Assembly (NCBI GenBank): GCA_012934845.2
Contig: WNNJ02001245.1
Location: 27,644-91,643, forward strand
DNA: 64,000 nt
Direction: 5' to 3'
DNA from: Pomphorhynchus laevis
Taxonomy: Eukaryota; Acanthocephala; Palaeacanthocephala; Echinorhynchida; Pomphorhynchidae
Below, one piece after another: positions 45,162 to 56,719 of the stretch. Made by a program: the position numbers and the translations under genes. The notes below the pieces were generated by a model that saw only the letters and a list, made by a program, of their open reading frames with translations, was not told the DNA's origin and searched no databases. Within the stretch, counting starts at the first letter, position 1, and each line of letters begins with the position of its first letter.

Positions 45162-46662
45162 CTAGAATTCATTTACCTTCATTTGAATTGTTTGATTATA
45201 TTATTGATTTAATAATATATAATATTTATATTATATTATGAAATAATATATTCTATTATTTGATTATACAATTTACGTTTGTTAGTTTCTTAATTGACGC
45301 TTTAATTACACTCGGTCTACAATTATATGCAATCGTAGGTCGTTAAGATAAAAACAATTTTATGCTATAAATGGATTGTTCACTCATATGTCTAATGATT
45401 TAACAAGAAAGATTAAAATTAAGATTTTATTAAAAGTCAAAAGATTGAAATTAAGATTTTATTAAAAGTTAAATTATCGATAGCCGATTGATATCGTTAT
45501 CAGGACAAAAAAAATACAATAAAACAATTTATCGAAATTTTTGTCGTAATAATAATAGTCAGTCATTAAAAATGTAACTTTTAAAAATTTTATTTTTAAA
45601 ACAAAATTATTATTTTTATTTTACTCTCTTCTATTAAAGAGAGTAAAATTTATTTTATTATCAATTTTATTTTAATCTAAAATAAAATTGTTTTATTGTT
45701 TGCTATATCATTAAGACAATTACAAGAATATTATTTAATAAATTTTATTTAATAATTATAATAACTATATTAATAATTATCTTTTAAATTAAAGAAGTGT
45801 GTTTACTGTTTTTATTTCAATTTTTACTTTATTTTTTCCAAAGAATAACATTTTTGTCCTTCATAGCATAAAATTAACATTTAAAATAGTTTAAATAAAA
45901 CAGTAAGGTTAAGAAATAGTTTCTTCGTTGTACCAGATGGAAACAATATTTGAAAAATAAAAAATTGAATTTGTATCAAATATTATTGATTCCCTTTAAA
46001 ATACTTTGATTTATATTTATTTTTATCAAAGATTTCAATTTTAGTTAAAATTGTATTATTATAGTTTAATAAAAAATATTAAAAAAAATATTAAAAATTG
46101 TATAATTATAGCCTAACAAATTATCACTGGCAATTGGACTGTTACATATAAAGCACATGCAATAAACAAGTACCCTTGGTTGACTACGCAAAGCCGAAAG
46201 AGCAAAAATTGACTGCATGTTAGCTTCAGTTAGTTCGTGTGTGTTTGAACGACAAAGCAAGTAATATTTTGAGTGTGGTTTATTATTGTAATTTAAAGCT
46301 AGCAACATAAAATTAATTAATTCCTCTTTAATTATATAAGTATATTTACCTATTGTTTACTTGGCACGTTTGCAGAAATGCTTGCGGAAACATTGACCAA
46401 TAATAAAATTACACAACAAAAATTAATTTTAAAGTTTTCAGGCAATTAATTTATTAAATCAACAAATAGCGGCATGTTAACATGTTAAAAATTTTTAAAA
46501 TTTTTTAACATGTTAAAAAATTTTTATTTTGTATAAACGTTTTTAGTAGAGATGATTTTATATATGTATATTTAATCGATTAAGTCAAATTTTATAGAAT
46601 TCGAATTTTTATAAACATTTTATATCCGAAAATATAATTATTGGGGACTGCATGGTACTTAC
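45162..46662 (-). other. Intron 6 of the D-serine dehydratase-like gene
   Basis: About 1.5 kb of AT-rich intron. The hairpin ttttactctctt and its mirror lie at about 45618-45649. The block ttaattcctctttaattata (about 46315) recurs in the next intron at 47430 and, shorter, at 47530. The minus frame at 46066-46308 looks like chance, since exons 6 and 7 join in phase without it. Confidence 0.6.
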
Positions 46663-47022
46663 CTAAGGAATGGATATTGTAAAACGCGACCGAATGTTTC
46701 TGTAGACTTATGCTTTTGTTTTGTAAAGCTGCGAAAACCGCAATCTATGATAATTTTACCTTGTTCTGAATAATTTCCTATAACTCTAGTCGCAACAGCA
46801 ATAGCAATATCATCTTCTTGACAACATCCTAGGTTGAATTGTTCTTCGTCTAGGTACAAATATATTTGGGAATATAAATCTATGCATTCACATATATTAC
46901 CAAAGACTATATAGGATCCAGGGTGAATTTCATTTACCAAGAACAAAGAATCACACGGTTCACATAGAGCTGGAGTTGAACCCATGCTAAGCGTTGGCAC
47001 GATAAATCCATTTTGTTTTAAG
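46663..47022 (-). CDS. D-serine dehydratase-like gene, exon 6
   Basis: Acceptor gttaattag before 47022, donor gtaagt after 46663. Encodes LKQNGFIVPTLSMGSTPALC, LVNEIHPGSYIVFGNICECI, CCQEDDIAIAVATRVIGNYS, GKIIIDCGFRSFTKQK and FGRVLQYPFL. GSTPA, the ElHPGnY block, VxTRVIG and xVDaG are hallmark stretches of the D-serine dehydratase/D-threonine aldolase family and surround the PLP phosphate and substrate. Starts phase 2, ends phase 2. Confidence 0.92.
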
Positions 47023-48194
47023 CTAATTAACAATATAATTTTAATTCTTGTCATTGAATTTTGATTATGGCAAACATGAATAATGTATGTTTTACAAATT
47101 AAAGAGTTTCAAATAGCAGATGACTTACCTAAATAGCACAAAAGCTATTAAATAGTGAAAAATAAGTAATGATAATTATGTTTTCACTTAGACAATTATT
47201 ATTTATTAATAAATAATTATAATGATAATAATGATTATGATTATAATAATGATAATAATATCATTAATACTTAATACTTATAGCATACACACTTAAGAGG
47301 TTAACGACAAAATTATAACAGATAATCACATCTTTACTATTAAACATGTTTTGTTGTTTAAACTTCAAAACAAGTAATATTTTTTGTATGATGTATTATT
47401 GTAATTAAAAACTAGCAAATTCAAAATAAATAATTCCTCTTTAATTATAAAAATATGTTAATTATTTACTTCTAGTTGACTTAACACATTTGTTGAAATA
47501 ATTAATTAAATAATGAAATAATTTAGATACTTAATTCCTCTTGAAAAATATTCACTAAAAATATATATCTACTTATTGTTTACTTGGCACGTTTGTTGAA
47601 ACATGGTATCTATAGATGGAATAATTATAAGACATTTTAATGTCAAAATATAATATTCGCTTTTGAATTTGACCAGGAGAATAATAAAATTTAATTACAA
47701 AAAATATGGCGATGGGGCATAATTTCAATATACACTTAGTAAACTGACATAAGAAAAGAACATGTCATCGCTATATTGCGTTTAGCTGAACCAAAGCGTT
47801 ATTTCCTTGATATTTAAGATTCGTGCATGCAGTAGTTCAACGCATGATGAATAGCAATAGCAATTGCTACCAATGATGTTTCGTTGTTGCCATTTCAACT
47901 TATTTTTTGCAGAATTTCGGATGAAATCCCTTTAAGGATATTCCCATCACACATCATCGCTTATTTAAGGTGCCCGATTGACATATATTAAAAAAATAAC
48001 TTAAGTGTGATAAATGAATATGAGAGAGATATGCTGGTGTTGCTGAACACAAATCATATTAATTAGAACATTAATTATTTGGCTCTGGAAGACAGCAAGT
48101 GAATTTGTGCTCGGAATGTATTTTCAAGAGTACTTATAATTTGATAGTCACAATACATTTTCCAACTAAAGGTAAAAACTTTATTTTTGCTTAC

Positions 48195-48369
48195 CTTCCG
48201 GCTGCATACAACAATTTTGTAATAGTATCCTTGGTTAGCTCTGCTCGTTTCTCTTTCGAAATTTCGTATGAATCACCGCAATATACATATAAGCCCGCAA
48301 GTATCATGTTTTGTTGTTTTATCATTTCAGCAATATGTATCAAACTCTCACTGTCGTAATTGATTCCAG
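48195..48369 (-). CDS. D-serine dehydratase-like gene, exon 5
   Basis: Acceptor cgttaattag before 48369, donor gtaagc after 48195. Encodes TGINYDSESLIHIAEMIKQQ, NMILAGLYVYCGDSYEIS, ITKLLYAAG. In relatives this is the GlyxHxGxsY strand of the barrel; here it reads GLYVYCGDSY, with Tyr at the usual His position. Confidence 0.9.
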
Positions 48370-48447
48370 CTAATTAACGTTTAATAAAACATTTTTAATA
48401 TTGGATCTTTAATTAAAATATCACGAAAATATATATAATAGCATTAC

Positions 48448-48587
48448 TTCTATTTGTACCACAGTTTAACTTCACGAATACAGACCACGACTTCTTTACG
48501 CATGGGTGTTCCGATAAAATCTTTATGTGATCTTTATTATCAACCATGACATGGAAGCTATGAAGAATCTTTGCTAATTTGGCACAT
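48448..48587 (-). CDS. D-serine dehydratase-like gene, exon 4
   Basis: Acceptor tatatttaag before 48587, donor gtaatg after 48448; the next intron is 78 bp. Encodes CAKLAKILHSFHVMVDNKDH, IKILSEHPCVKKSWSVFVKL and NCGTNR. VDN and the VKxxCGTxR block are typical of the alanine-racemase N-terminal barrel. Confidence 0.9.
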
Positions 48588-48852
48588 CTTAAATATAGCA
48601 AGTATATTTTGTTACATTTTCTTAATTCTTATCATTTATATGACTCAAAACTTATTAAGTAGCTTAATTAAAATTTCTAGGTAATGTTTGTAAAATTCTG
48701 TAAGTTTATACAGTTATTCAATACTATACAATAAGTGTATAAAGTTATGCCATGCACCTCGTTATACGACTTATTATTAATAACTTGAAAATCAAATTCC
48801 TTAAATTGATAATTAAATTGTTCTTGATAACAATTTATATCCCCTGATACAA

Positions 48853-49600
48853 ATCAGGGGATATATATTTGTATCCCCTGATTTGAACTAAAAATTGATT
48901 CGAAATATGTTCATTATTTTATTATTCGAAATAAGTAATTAAGTAACTCCAAGATAATTTTATCTATTGCATTTTTAAATTGTCATTTTTCTAACGCCGT
49001 TATCTAATTTTAATGTAAGTTTTTAACTGTTTTTTAAAAACTTAATTTGCTCTCATTTGAAAGTGCTCTAAAAAAATGAAAATGAAACAAGTTAAGTTTC
49101 ACACGAATGTAGTTCTCAATGAAAAAATAATTAAATATAATTAAATAATTATAATTAATAATAAATTATTAATTATTAATAATAAATAAATTATTTATTT
49201 ACATTAATAAATAAGTTACATTGTAACTTATATTTCAAAGTTATATTGAAATACTATTTTAGTATTAATTTCATACAAGAATTTTTAAAACACACAAAAG
49301 GAATAAATGAACAAAATATGAAAACTTAAATATGTTAATTTATAGAAACAGGAAAATCAAAGACCAAAGAAATTATTTAATTTTATGGCAACTGCCATCA
49401 TCAGGAACATATAATTTGTTTAGTTTTAAACGATTTTATGGTTTAACGAATTACAGTTTTACTTACGATTTTAGTACTCTTTTTGTCGAAATTTAGATTT
49501 AGCAGATATTAAAGAACCATTAGAAAAATTAATTAATCTTATATTTGGAAAATATAAGATTAAAAAATAAAACAAAAATAAAACCATTAAGTAAATATAA
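48853..49600. other. AT-rich intron sequence with small palindromes
   Basis: Inside the intron between exons 3 and 4 of the minus-strand gene. A perfect hairpin lies at 48837-48864 (atatcccctgat and mirror), with the same word again at about 48880. Another is at about 49537-49565. Otherwise nothing is seen. Confidence 0.6.
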
Positions 49601-49629
49601 ATATATATAATCAAATCAATAGAATCCTT

Positions 49630-50275
49630 AAATATTTTGATTAATCAAAATTATTTAAAAGTAGGGACATCTATATTTAGACAAGTAAAAGGTGTTCCAA
49701 TGGGTGGTAATAGTAGCCCAATTATAGCTGACTTGTTTTTAAGCTTTATAGAATATGAATTTGTTCATAACTGTGTAAAAACTAAATCTAAACAATATAA
49801 ATATATGAAATATATGTTTTGATACATTGATGATATATGTGTATTTAATTCTAATAATTTTTATTCAATTAGTGAACAAATTTATCCAGAAAGCCTTATT
49901 CTTAACAAAACCAATATTAATGATAAAGACGGTTTATATCTATATATGAACATTAAATTAACATCAATTAAAACTACTATTAATTTATATCGTAAAGATG
50001 ACATATTTAAATTTACAATAAACATATTTTTGCATGAGCATTCATGCATACCATATAATATAAAATATAATACATTAAATAATGAAATTTTAAGAATTGC
50101 AAAAATATGTAACGATAATGGTTTTCTTCAATATCATTTAAATATTTTAATAGATGCATATTTTGAACTAGGTTACTATAAAAATAAAATTAATCAGAAA
50201 ATATTAAAATATAACAATCAACACTATATTATTAAAAATAAATTAAAACTCTTAAGTGGAAAAGTTTTATGAATG
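49630..50275 (+). mobile_element. Penelope-like RT fragment with PMGGN box
   Basis: The plus strand encodes FRQVKGVPMGGNSSPIIADL, FLSFIEYEFVHNC, then the YIDDICVFNSNNF catalytic block, MNIKLTSIKTTINLYRKDD, and a thumb with NGFLQYHLNILIDAYFELGY. The VPMGGN.SPxxADL box resembles a distinct group of PLE-type RTs that I recall from invertebrates, not the AMGSPxAP of classic Penelope. The copy is 5'-truncated, interrupted, and sits in an intron of the D-serine dehydratase-like gene in opposite orientation. Rep-1 follows directly. Confidence 0.75.
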
Positions 50276-50520
50276 GATAATAAATAATATACTTTGAATT
50301 AGAATAAGATACATGATAATCAAATTTCATCAGAGAAAATAAGTCATTAGTATGTATTTGGACCCGCTGCTATGTTGGATCGATAAATAGGGGCCAAAAC
50401 CCAATAACATAGCAGTTGCTCCTGATGACCTTTAATTTTTATTCTGATGCATCATCTGTTATTTATTAGTCAATTCATGAAAATTGACTTTTATTTTAAA
50501 TTTCAATTTTTTTAATCTTA
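50276..50520 (-). repeat. Rep-1 copy directly after PLE RT
   Basis: A well-kept copy, reversed relative to 9750. Landmarks: tgataatcaaatttcatcag, the pair ctgctatgtt...aacatagcag around cgataaataggggcc, then tcctgatgacctttaatttt and ttgacttttattttaaattt. Its position immediately after the RT frame, seen again at 60570, suggests it is the terminal part of that element. Confidence 0.65.
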
Positions 50521-51042
50521 GCTTAATATAAGTTATATTAAATCTTATTCAAAATCATTTAATCATTTATTATTATTTATTATTACTTATTATTTAATTA
50601 TTAATTATTTTATTATCTTATTTTTTGTTATTTTATTATTGTCATTTGTGATAAATAATAATTTAATATAATTCGCTTTTTTCTGAATATTTTCAGAGAA
50701 AGTCAAACTATTATTTTTTAATAAACAGATAGAAGTTAAATATTGATTGTATTAATTAGCATAAGATGGTTCATGCATAACAGACAATTTTAAATAGGTA
50801 CTGAGGTTTTATGTATTAGTAAAAATTGAAATGATATTTTTAAAAATATTTGGATTAAGAACATCTATGCAATTAAACATGTGAAAATTGATTTTTATCT
50901 TATTATCTAATGTAGGTATCTATCTAGAAATATAGATAAAAAATTTGAAATAATATTTAAAAAATGTTATATTTTTAATATTATATATTAAATAATATTA
51001 TATTTTTTAAATAATATTTACAAAATATTTGAAATTGATTAC

Positions 51043-51180
51043 CTGTGCAGAACGCTAGGATCCACTAATTTCGCGTATAATATATCATCGAATCCTGATT
51101 CTGCAAAGTATTCAGCTTCAGCAATTGTTGAAACACATATTCTTCTGCGATGTCCGTTAGTCATAAGAAGAGCGCTTTCT
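51043..51180 (-). CDS. D-serine dehydratase-like gene, exon 3
   Basis: Acceptor gtttatgtag before 51180, donor gtaatc after 51043. Encodes [40 protein letters not shown] and SVLHR. The [21 protein letters not shown] block is highly characteristic of the family. Confidence 0.92.
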
Positions 51181-51309
51181 CTACATAAACAAAAATATTT
51201 TATTTTCAAAAATAGCTTTAAAAAAGACTGAATACTAAAATGGAAATAGGCTATCGTTCAATGTTTAAATAAATTCAAAAAATGCAATGTCTTTATAAAA
51301 ACAAATAAA

Positions 51310-51985
51310 TAATAAATATAATAATTTATGAATAATAATTTTATAGATTTGTTAATTTAAAAGGCATTAACAAGTTAGTTCTCTTGTTTCATTTAAAACA
51401 AAATGATAACAAAATCATTGTATTTAATTTTATTCATTTCATTAAGCTACAAAACAGCACATTTATTTACATTTTTTCTTTTACATTTTTTACGTTCTTT
51501 ATTTTCAGATTAAAATTTGTTGTCGGGGACCGAATATTCATGAAATGCATATTAATTGCATATGTAAATATTGCAAGTGCTTATGCAATAGCCTTATGTA
51601 TACATTAATTTGTTATTATTTATCAGCAAAAGGTTTGATGTTTCTAGATGCTTTAAAAGTTTGAAAAGTTATGTATCATGCTTTTTTACGTTCTTTATTT
51701 TCGGATTAATTTGCGACTTATGGCTTGGGTATATTATTCCTAAGAACCTTAAGTGCTAAACATGTTTTTATATCCTTCTTATAGGATTTTCAATGTTGAA
51801 TGTATTTCTGCCAACAGCGCAAGGTGGCAGTGCAGACTTGTTAATTAAAAAAATTCTCTCAGAATAATAAATATAACAATTTATGAATAATATTTGTATA
51901 GATTCGTTAAAACAAAATGGTAACAAAATTATTGTGTTTAATTTTATTATTTTCATTAAGCTACAAAACAGTAAAACATAAAATA
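51310..51985. repeat. Local duplication of ~130 bp in intron
   Basis: The words aaaacaaaatgataacaaaat and ttcattaagctacaaaacag occur at about 51395-51460 and again at 51910-51970. A second word, ttttttacgttctttatttt, occurs at 51488 and 51683. Non-coding. Confidence 0.6.
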
Positions 51986-52369
51986 TGTCTTAGTTTCTCT
52001 AAGATTCCTTGAGTAATTTTGTCTTAAGAAGAAAACAATGCCGATTTAAAACTCGGAAATTAATACTCTGAAAATATAGATAATTCCAACTAACTCAAAT
52101 AAATCTTTAAATTTATTAATATTATAATATTAATACGTAATATGTTAAATTTATTAAAATAATTAAATACGAGAAATCTTACCAAGATTCCTTGAGTAAT
52201 TTTGTCGATATATGTAAAATGATTAACAAGATTAAGTTATGTTCCACGACTAACTTTCCAGTTTCATAACGAAAACGATCGTTGATTTAATTTCTTCACT
52301 TAACGATTATTGTAAAATTTACAAAAATGAGTCTAAGAGAATGTTTCATTGATACACGGTCTAGACCAG

Positions 52370-52765
52370 GGTGGGCAACCACTGGCACGCGTTCAAAACA
52401 CTGCATATCACTATTTTTGTTGACACGTGAAACTTTCTCATGTGAATTTTTCTGTTAAATGACACTTATTTAGTGTTTCTTAAAAATGCTATATCAATAA
52501 ATGACGTATTCCTGGGAATGTTGTATAACGGTAGCTCGATAGGAAAATTTCCATTGAAGTTTAAATAAAGAAGCTAAGCTTTCACATTTTCCTCAGGTAA
52601 ATATCGCTCCTATTTTTCTGGATACGAATACACAATTTTAAGATCAATATTTCATTTGTGTCATCATGTACCATATAAACATTTTAGAACTGTTAGTGGC
52701 ACGCCGAAGAACTAGAAAGTTCGCCGGATAGGGCACACTTGCCAAAAAGGGTCCCCTAGGGTTTG
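52370..52765. mobile_element. hAT-like MITE remnant
   Basis: Starts cagggtgggcaaccactggc, which fits the terminal repeat of many non-autonomous hAT elements (CAGGGGTGGGCAA type). The far end (gttagtggcacgccgaag, then ttgccaaaaagggtcccc) is only partly complementary, so the right end is decayed or misplaced. No transposase frame. Confidence 0.4.
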
Positions 52766-53292
52766 GACGTATTCAGATTTTCTCTGCCTATAATAACCCA
52801 ATAATAGTTAATGCTTTTATGCATAGTATATAATATTCATGGGACAACATCATTTGAAATCCGACAGATAATATTACAGGATGATTAATCAGACCTTTAT
52901 GCATAAAATGTGTAATAATCACATTTAAATTGAAAGATTTAGTTACAGTGATATTAGACAATAGGTACTGGTCATTATGGAATAATATGTATTAAGAAGC
53001 CATTGCTACCCGATAGCGGATTAAACAACCAACCGTTGATTATAATTCGAAAGGGTGCATTTATTCTTGATGTTACAATCGATCACCATAAAATATGATA
53101 TCAAATTAGTTATGCATTTCAGAATTGTGGCAGATACAATTTAGCAATAAAATATTTATTTTTACTCTTAACATGATAATATGGATATATGATCTAAACC
53201 TCGGTATTATTAATTTACGATTCAGTAAATTAGGAAGACGCTGTAACAGCATCGAAGAGATCTCTGACACCAATTTTTAGCGTAAGTAGCAG

Positions 53293-53322
53293 ATTAACTC
53301 CGCTATTAATAGCGGAGTTAAT
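53293..53322. repeat. Perfect 30-bp palindrome, no loop
   Basis: attaactccgctatt is followed immediately by its exact reverse complement. Confidence 0.95.
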
Positions 53323-53955
53323 GCTTTGAATTCACATACATTCATTAATGAGCTTTGGCATCGAACATATTTATCTATATTAATAATGACACCTAAAATA
53401 TTGGCACCAGGCTGGCCTTAGTGTGAGTCCAGTCTAATACTTGTCTTATTGTATTATCAATTCGTCTAAATATCGAAATAGCTAGGTTGTATGCAATTAT
53501 TTGAACATCGTATATAAAATAGTTGGAAATGACACCTCGAGAGCATAAAGTACAAATTGCAGAGACACTAACAGTTCACAAAACTAGACACGCACAATGT
53601 TCTGGAAAGCTAACAGGAAAACAAAAACTGTGTTGTTTCAACTCAAAACCGTTTATACTCCTCAGAACAATTTGGTTTTTTGAAATGATATACTTAATCA
53701 TAATCTTGTCTAAACTTGTAAATTTCAAGCAATATTTGTTTATATTAGTAAAATTATTTAATCTTATTTAATAATTAAAATTATTTTTTCAGTACTTTAA
53801 CTGATTTTTCTAAAAAATATTTCTAGATTAAAAGCGTATCATTACATAGTATTCTGTGAAATAAAAAAATTTCAAAACGGTTTATTGCACCAAACAAGCC
53901 AGACTTTAAATCAAATTTTATGATTAATTATTATAAAATGGTTTGAATATTTTAC

Positions 53956-54085
53956 CTATTTGAAAGTGATTTTACATGAGGTCGCAAGTTAAGATTATAT
54001 TTAGCTGATAGATTTAACATCAGGTTACTATTATTCTGCATCTGCACGTAGTTAAGTAGCAATGCTGGAGTTTCGATGTTGGACA
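53956..54085 (-). CDS. D-serine dehydratase-like gene, exon 2 (PLP lysine)
   Basis: Acceptor gtttttcag before 54085, donor gtaaaa after 53956. Encodes SNIETPALLLNYVQMQNNSN, LMLNLSAKYNLNLRPHVKSL and SNR. TPALlln and LRPHVK are the N-terminal signature. The Lys of RPHVK is expected to carry the pyridoxal phosphate. Relatives continue THK after it; this protein reads SLS, so the second His-Lys pair is lost. Confidence 0.92.
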
Positions 54086-54126
54086 CTGAAAAACACTTAG
54101 TGTATTTTTTATTGTACTCCACTTAC

Positions 54127-54172
54127 ATAAATCTTCATTTGTAGGTAACCAACTTTTACTGCTGAGAAATTC
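54127..54172 (-). CDS. D-serine dehydratase-like gene, first visible exon
   Basis: Acceptor cattggtag before 54172, donor gtaagt after 54127. Encodes EFLSSKSWLPTNEDL and splits a Leu codon with exon 2. It starts in phase 0. No Met is inside. A possible ATG directly before a weak donor lies at 54227-54225, so the first exon is not settled. With all eight exons the frame stays open for 429 residues, close to family length (about 375-430). Confidence 0.7.
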
Positions 54173-54361
54173 CTACCAATGACAAAGAGAAAATAAATTA
54201 TTTTGTAAAAATAAATTACTCTACCATTGTTGTGAAATTTACAAAGATAGTCTTAGATATACTCTTTGTAAATGTCACAACGATTGCTAATTAAATAATA
54301 TAAATTAACTACTATTATTTTGTTAAATGAAATAATTAACGATTTTAAAAAATCTTATTTA

Positions 54362-54665
54362 CCCAAATATTGTTGGGACAAATTTAATTGACTCAAATAT
54401 AGTTGGGCCAAATATAGTTATGTCAAATATAGTTAAGCCAAATATAGTCTGGCCAAATATTATTTGGGCAAATTATCGTTGGGTCAAATATTTGTTGTGT
54501 CAAATATAGTTGGGCCAAATATAGTTGGGTCAAAGATTATTTAGGCAAATTATTGTTGGGCCAAATATAGTTGGGTCAAATATTATTTGGGCAAATTATT
54601 GTTGGGTCAGATATTTGTTGTGTCAAATATAGTTGGGCCAAATATTGTTGAGTCAATATTGTTGG
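54362..54665. repeat. Minisatellite, ~17-bp caaatatagttgggc units
   Basis: About 17 imperfect units of the type gggccaaatatagttg, with sub-variants caaatattatttgggcaaat and caaattattgttgg. Some higher-order repetition (a block of about 120 bp repeated) is visible. It lies just upstream of the first visible exon of the minus-strand enzyme gene, so it could touch the promoter. Confidence 0.9.
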
Positions 54666-55114
54666 ATCATCAGTTGTTATAACACCAAAACTGATTATGG
54701 TGTCAAATTAAATAATTGTTACAGAAATAATTGTTAAAATAATGGTGCATTAAAATAATTAACTTTTTGAAATTTCTTACTAAAAGTGTTTGAAAATAAC
54801 ACAATGACTGATGATATAGATAAATGACTTAATTCAATATAGTTAAATCTGTTTAATTAGACTAAAATACTATTTAAAAGTTATTCTTTGGTTTTAAATT
54901 TAGTAAAAATATATTTGGATGCACATATCGGCACAAAAATGTTTAGCCGCCAAGTGCCGGTCGATTAAGTATTAAGCTGGCACCTATTGCCAATATGCCT
55001 CTTCATAGAATAGCCCAATCAACGTCCGTTTAACATGATAATTCAACTTAATAATTGGTCGGCTTGTATCAGCCGTATGGATAGTCCTTTATAGACTATA
55101 TCAGATTCATCCAA

Positions 55115-55345
55115 TGACTCCAACAGCTAATTGGACAATGGACAAAAAAGAGGAAGAGTGTCACGGAGACTTGTTTTCTTACAGTAGCGATGTTGGATAA
55201 TAAAGAATATCGGGAATGAGAGAAAGTTAAGCAAACCAAATCACTCCGATAAGCCCAACGGCGGATTGGACAATGGACGAGAAAGCGAAAGATAATCACA
55301 AAGACCTGTTTTCTTAAAGTAGTGATGTTGGATTATAAAAGGATA
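55115..55345. repeat. Tandem duplication, ~133-bp unit
   Basis: attggacaatggacaaaaaa...cttgttttcttacagtagcg is repeated as attggacaatggacgagaaa...ctgttttcttaaagtagtga, each followed by atgttggatta/ataa. It immediately precedes the LINE fragment at 55.45 kb and could be that element's 5' leader. Confidence 0.7.
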
Positions 55346-55454
55346 TATTGAACGGGATTTAGCCAAACAATCAAAATTAAAACAATGAAAATGGCAAGCA
55401 AAAAATATACGAGAAATAAATTAGTAGCGACGCACACTGGTCAACACACCACTG

Positions 55455-56650
55455 ACTAGGGTGGTGGTATCGATCTTTAAGAAAGGGACCAAAAAGTGTG
55501 TTCCAATTATAGGAGTATCATTATTCTTAGTTAAACTGGTAAATTATTTGCTAGGAATTTTAAGTTAAGTATACAAAACTATAGTTAAAGGGCAGTTGCA
55601 AGATGAATAATGCGGCTTCGTCTACGTCGTGGAACTGCGGATCAGCTATTTATTCTCTCAAGTATCCATGAACATCTTGATGTGACTGTAGATCTGTAGA
55701 GCTGTTGATCAGCTCTACATGTGCTTTGTAGATTTGGAGGAGGCGTTTGACTGAGTTCCGCAAGAGAGGTTGAGGGAGGTACTAAGAGAATATGGAGTAC
55801 CACACTATCTTCGGGTAGCTGTGGATTTTCTGTATGAACAAAGTATGAGTTGTGTTCGTGTTTTATATGGGAAGTCTGAATTCTTTTCCAGTAGGATGTG
55901 GGTTTCGCAAGGTTGTCCTTTGTCTCTACTGTTGTTCCTTGTTTTCATTGACAAAATTAGGAGATGGGCTGCTCTGACGGATGTCAGTCTTCAGTTCGGT
56001 TTTATCAGGATATCATCTACGATGGAATGCCGTGCAGCAGGGATGTTGGTTAGTACCTACAAAACTGTCTCAATGCGTTCGTCTCGTATTAAGGTATCAA
56101 TGTCAGCCCGGATTGGGAAATAGGTTCGTCCTGATGTAAATGTTTGTCATGCTGAAGCAAGAGTTGAGTCTTGGGGGCGAAGCTTTCGGTTTACCGTACA
56201 ATCTTTGTTCCTATATTAGCCAATGATCATGAGCTTTGTTGTCTGACTGAAAGGATAATATCTCAGATACAGGCCACCGAAATGAGGTTCTTTCGCTGTG
56301 TGACCGGTTTTAGCCTTAGAGATAAGGTTAGGAATCTGTCATCCGAGATGGACTCTGAGTAAAGTCGCTACTTTTACACATCGAAGAAAGTTAGTTGAAA
56401 TGGCTAAGACACGTTCTGAGGATGTCTAGGAATCGCTTTCCTCTAAGGATTTTCAGGCTAGACTCTCTGGAAAGAGACCTCGAGGTAGACCTCTTTACTC
56501 GTTGAGAGATCTCAAATCTCGAAACTGGTGAAGAACGCAGTGTGCTATCTGAAAGAGAACTCTGGTCTGTCACCCAGGATCGCGATGTCAAGAGTAGTTA
56601 AGTTCATACACTTTCTCCGACCGTCACCCGGCCAGTGGTTGACAAGAAAA
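55455..56650 (+). mobile_element. Rex3/RTE-like LINE, RT fragment, broken
   Basis: The plus strand gives VVVSIFKKGTKKC (fingers), QCGF...LYMCFVDLEEAFD (motif A, about 55710-55755), REVLREYGVPHYLRVAVDFL, MWVSQGCPLSLLLFLVFIDK (motif B, 55890-55950), then KLSVYRTIFVPILANDHELC, ERIISQIQATEMRFFRCVTG and FSLRDKVRN. The later blocks match the tail of Rex3-type RTE LINEs. The YADD segment is missing or scrambled between 55960 and 56140. The frame is interrupted repeatedly. Confidence 0.85.
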
Positions 56651-56719
56651 TCTGGTGTTACTTTTATTTTCTTGTCAAGAAATTGTTGTTGTAAAAATAT
56701 ATTAAAAAATTTCTCTTGT

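Noticed and set aside
46066-46308. An extra exon of the D-serine dehydratase-like gene
   Set aside because: Exons at 46663 and 45161 already join in phase (AG plus G gives Arg) and are contiguous in the family.
50276-50520. Hammerhead in Rep-1, suggested by tcctgatgacc and a gaaact word
   Set aside because: CTGATGA and GAAA lie on opposite strands, so they cannot form one ribozyme; the hairpin is real but no core is.
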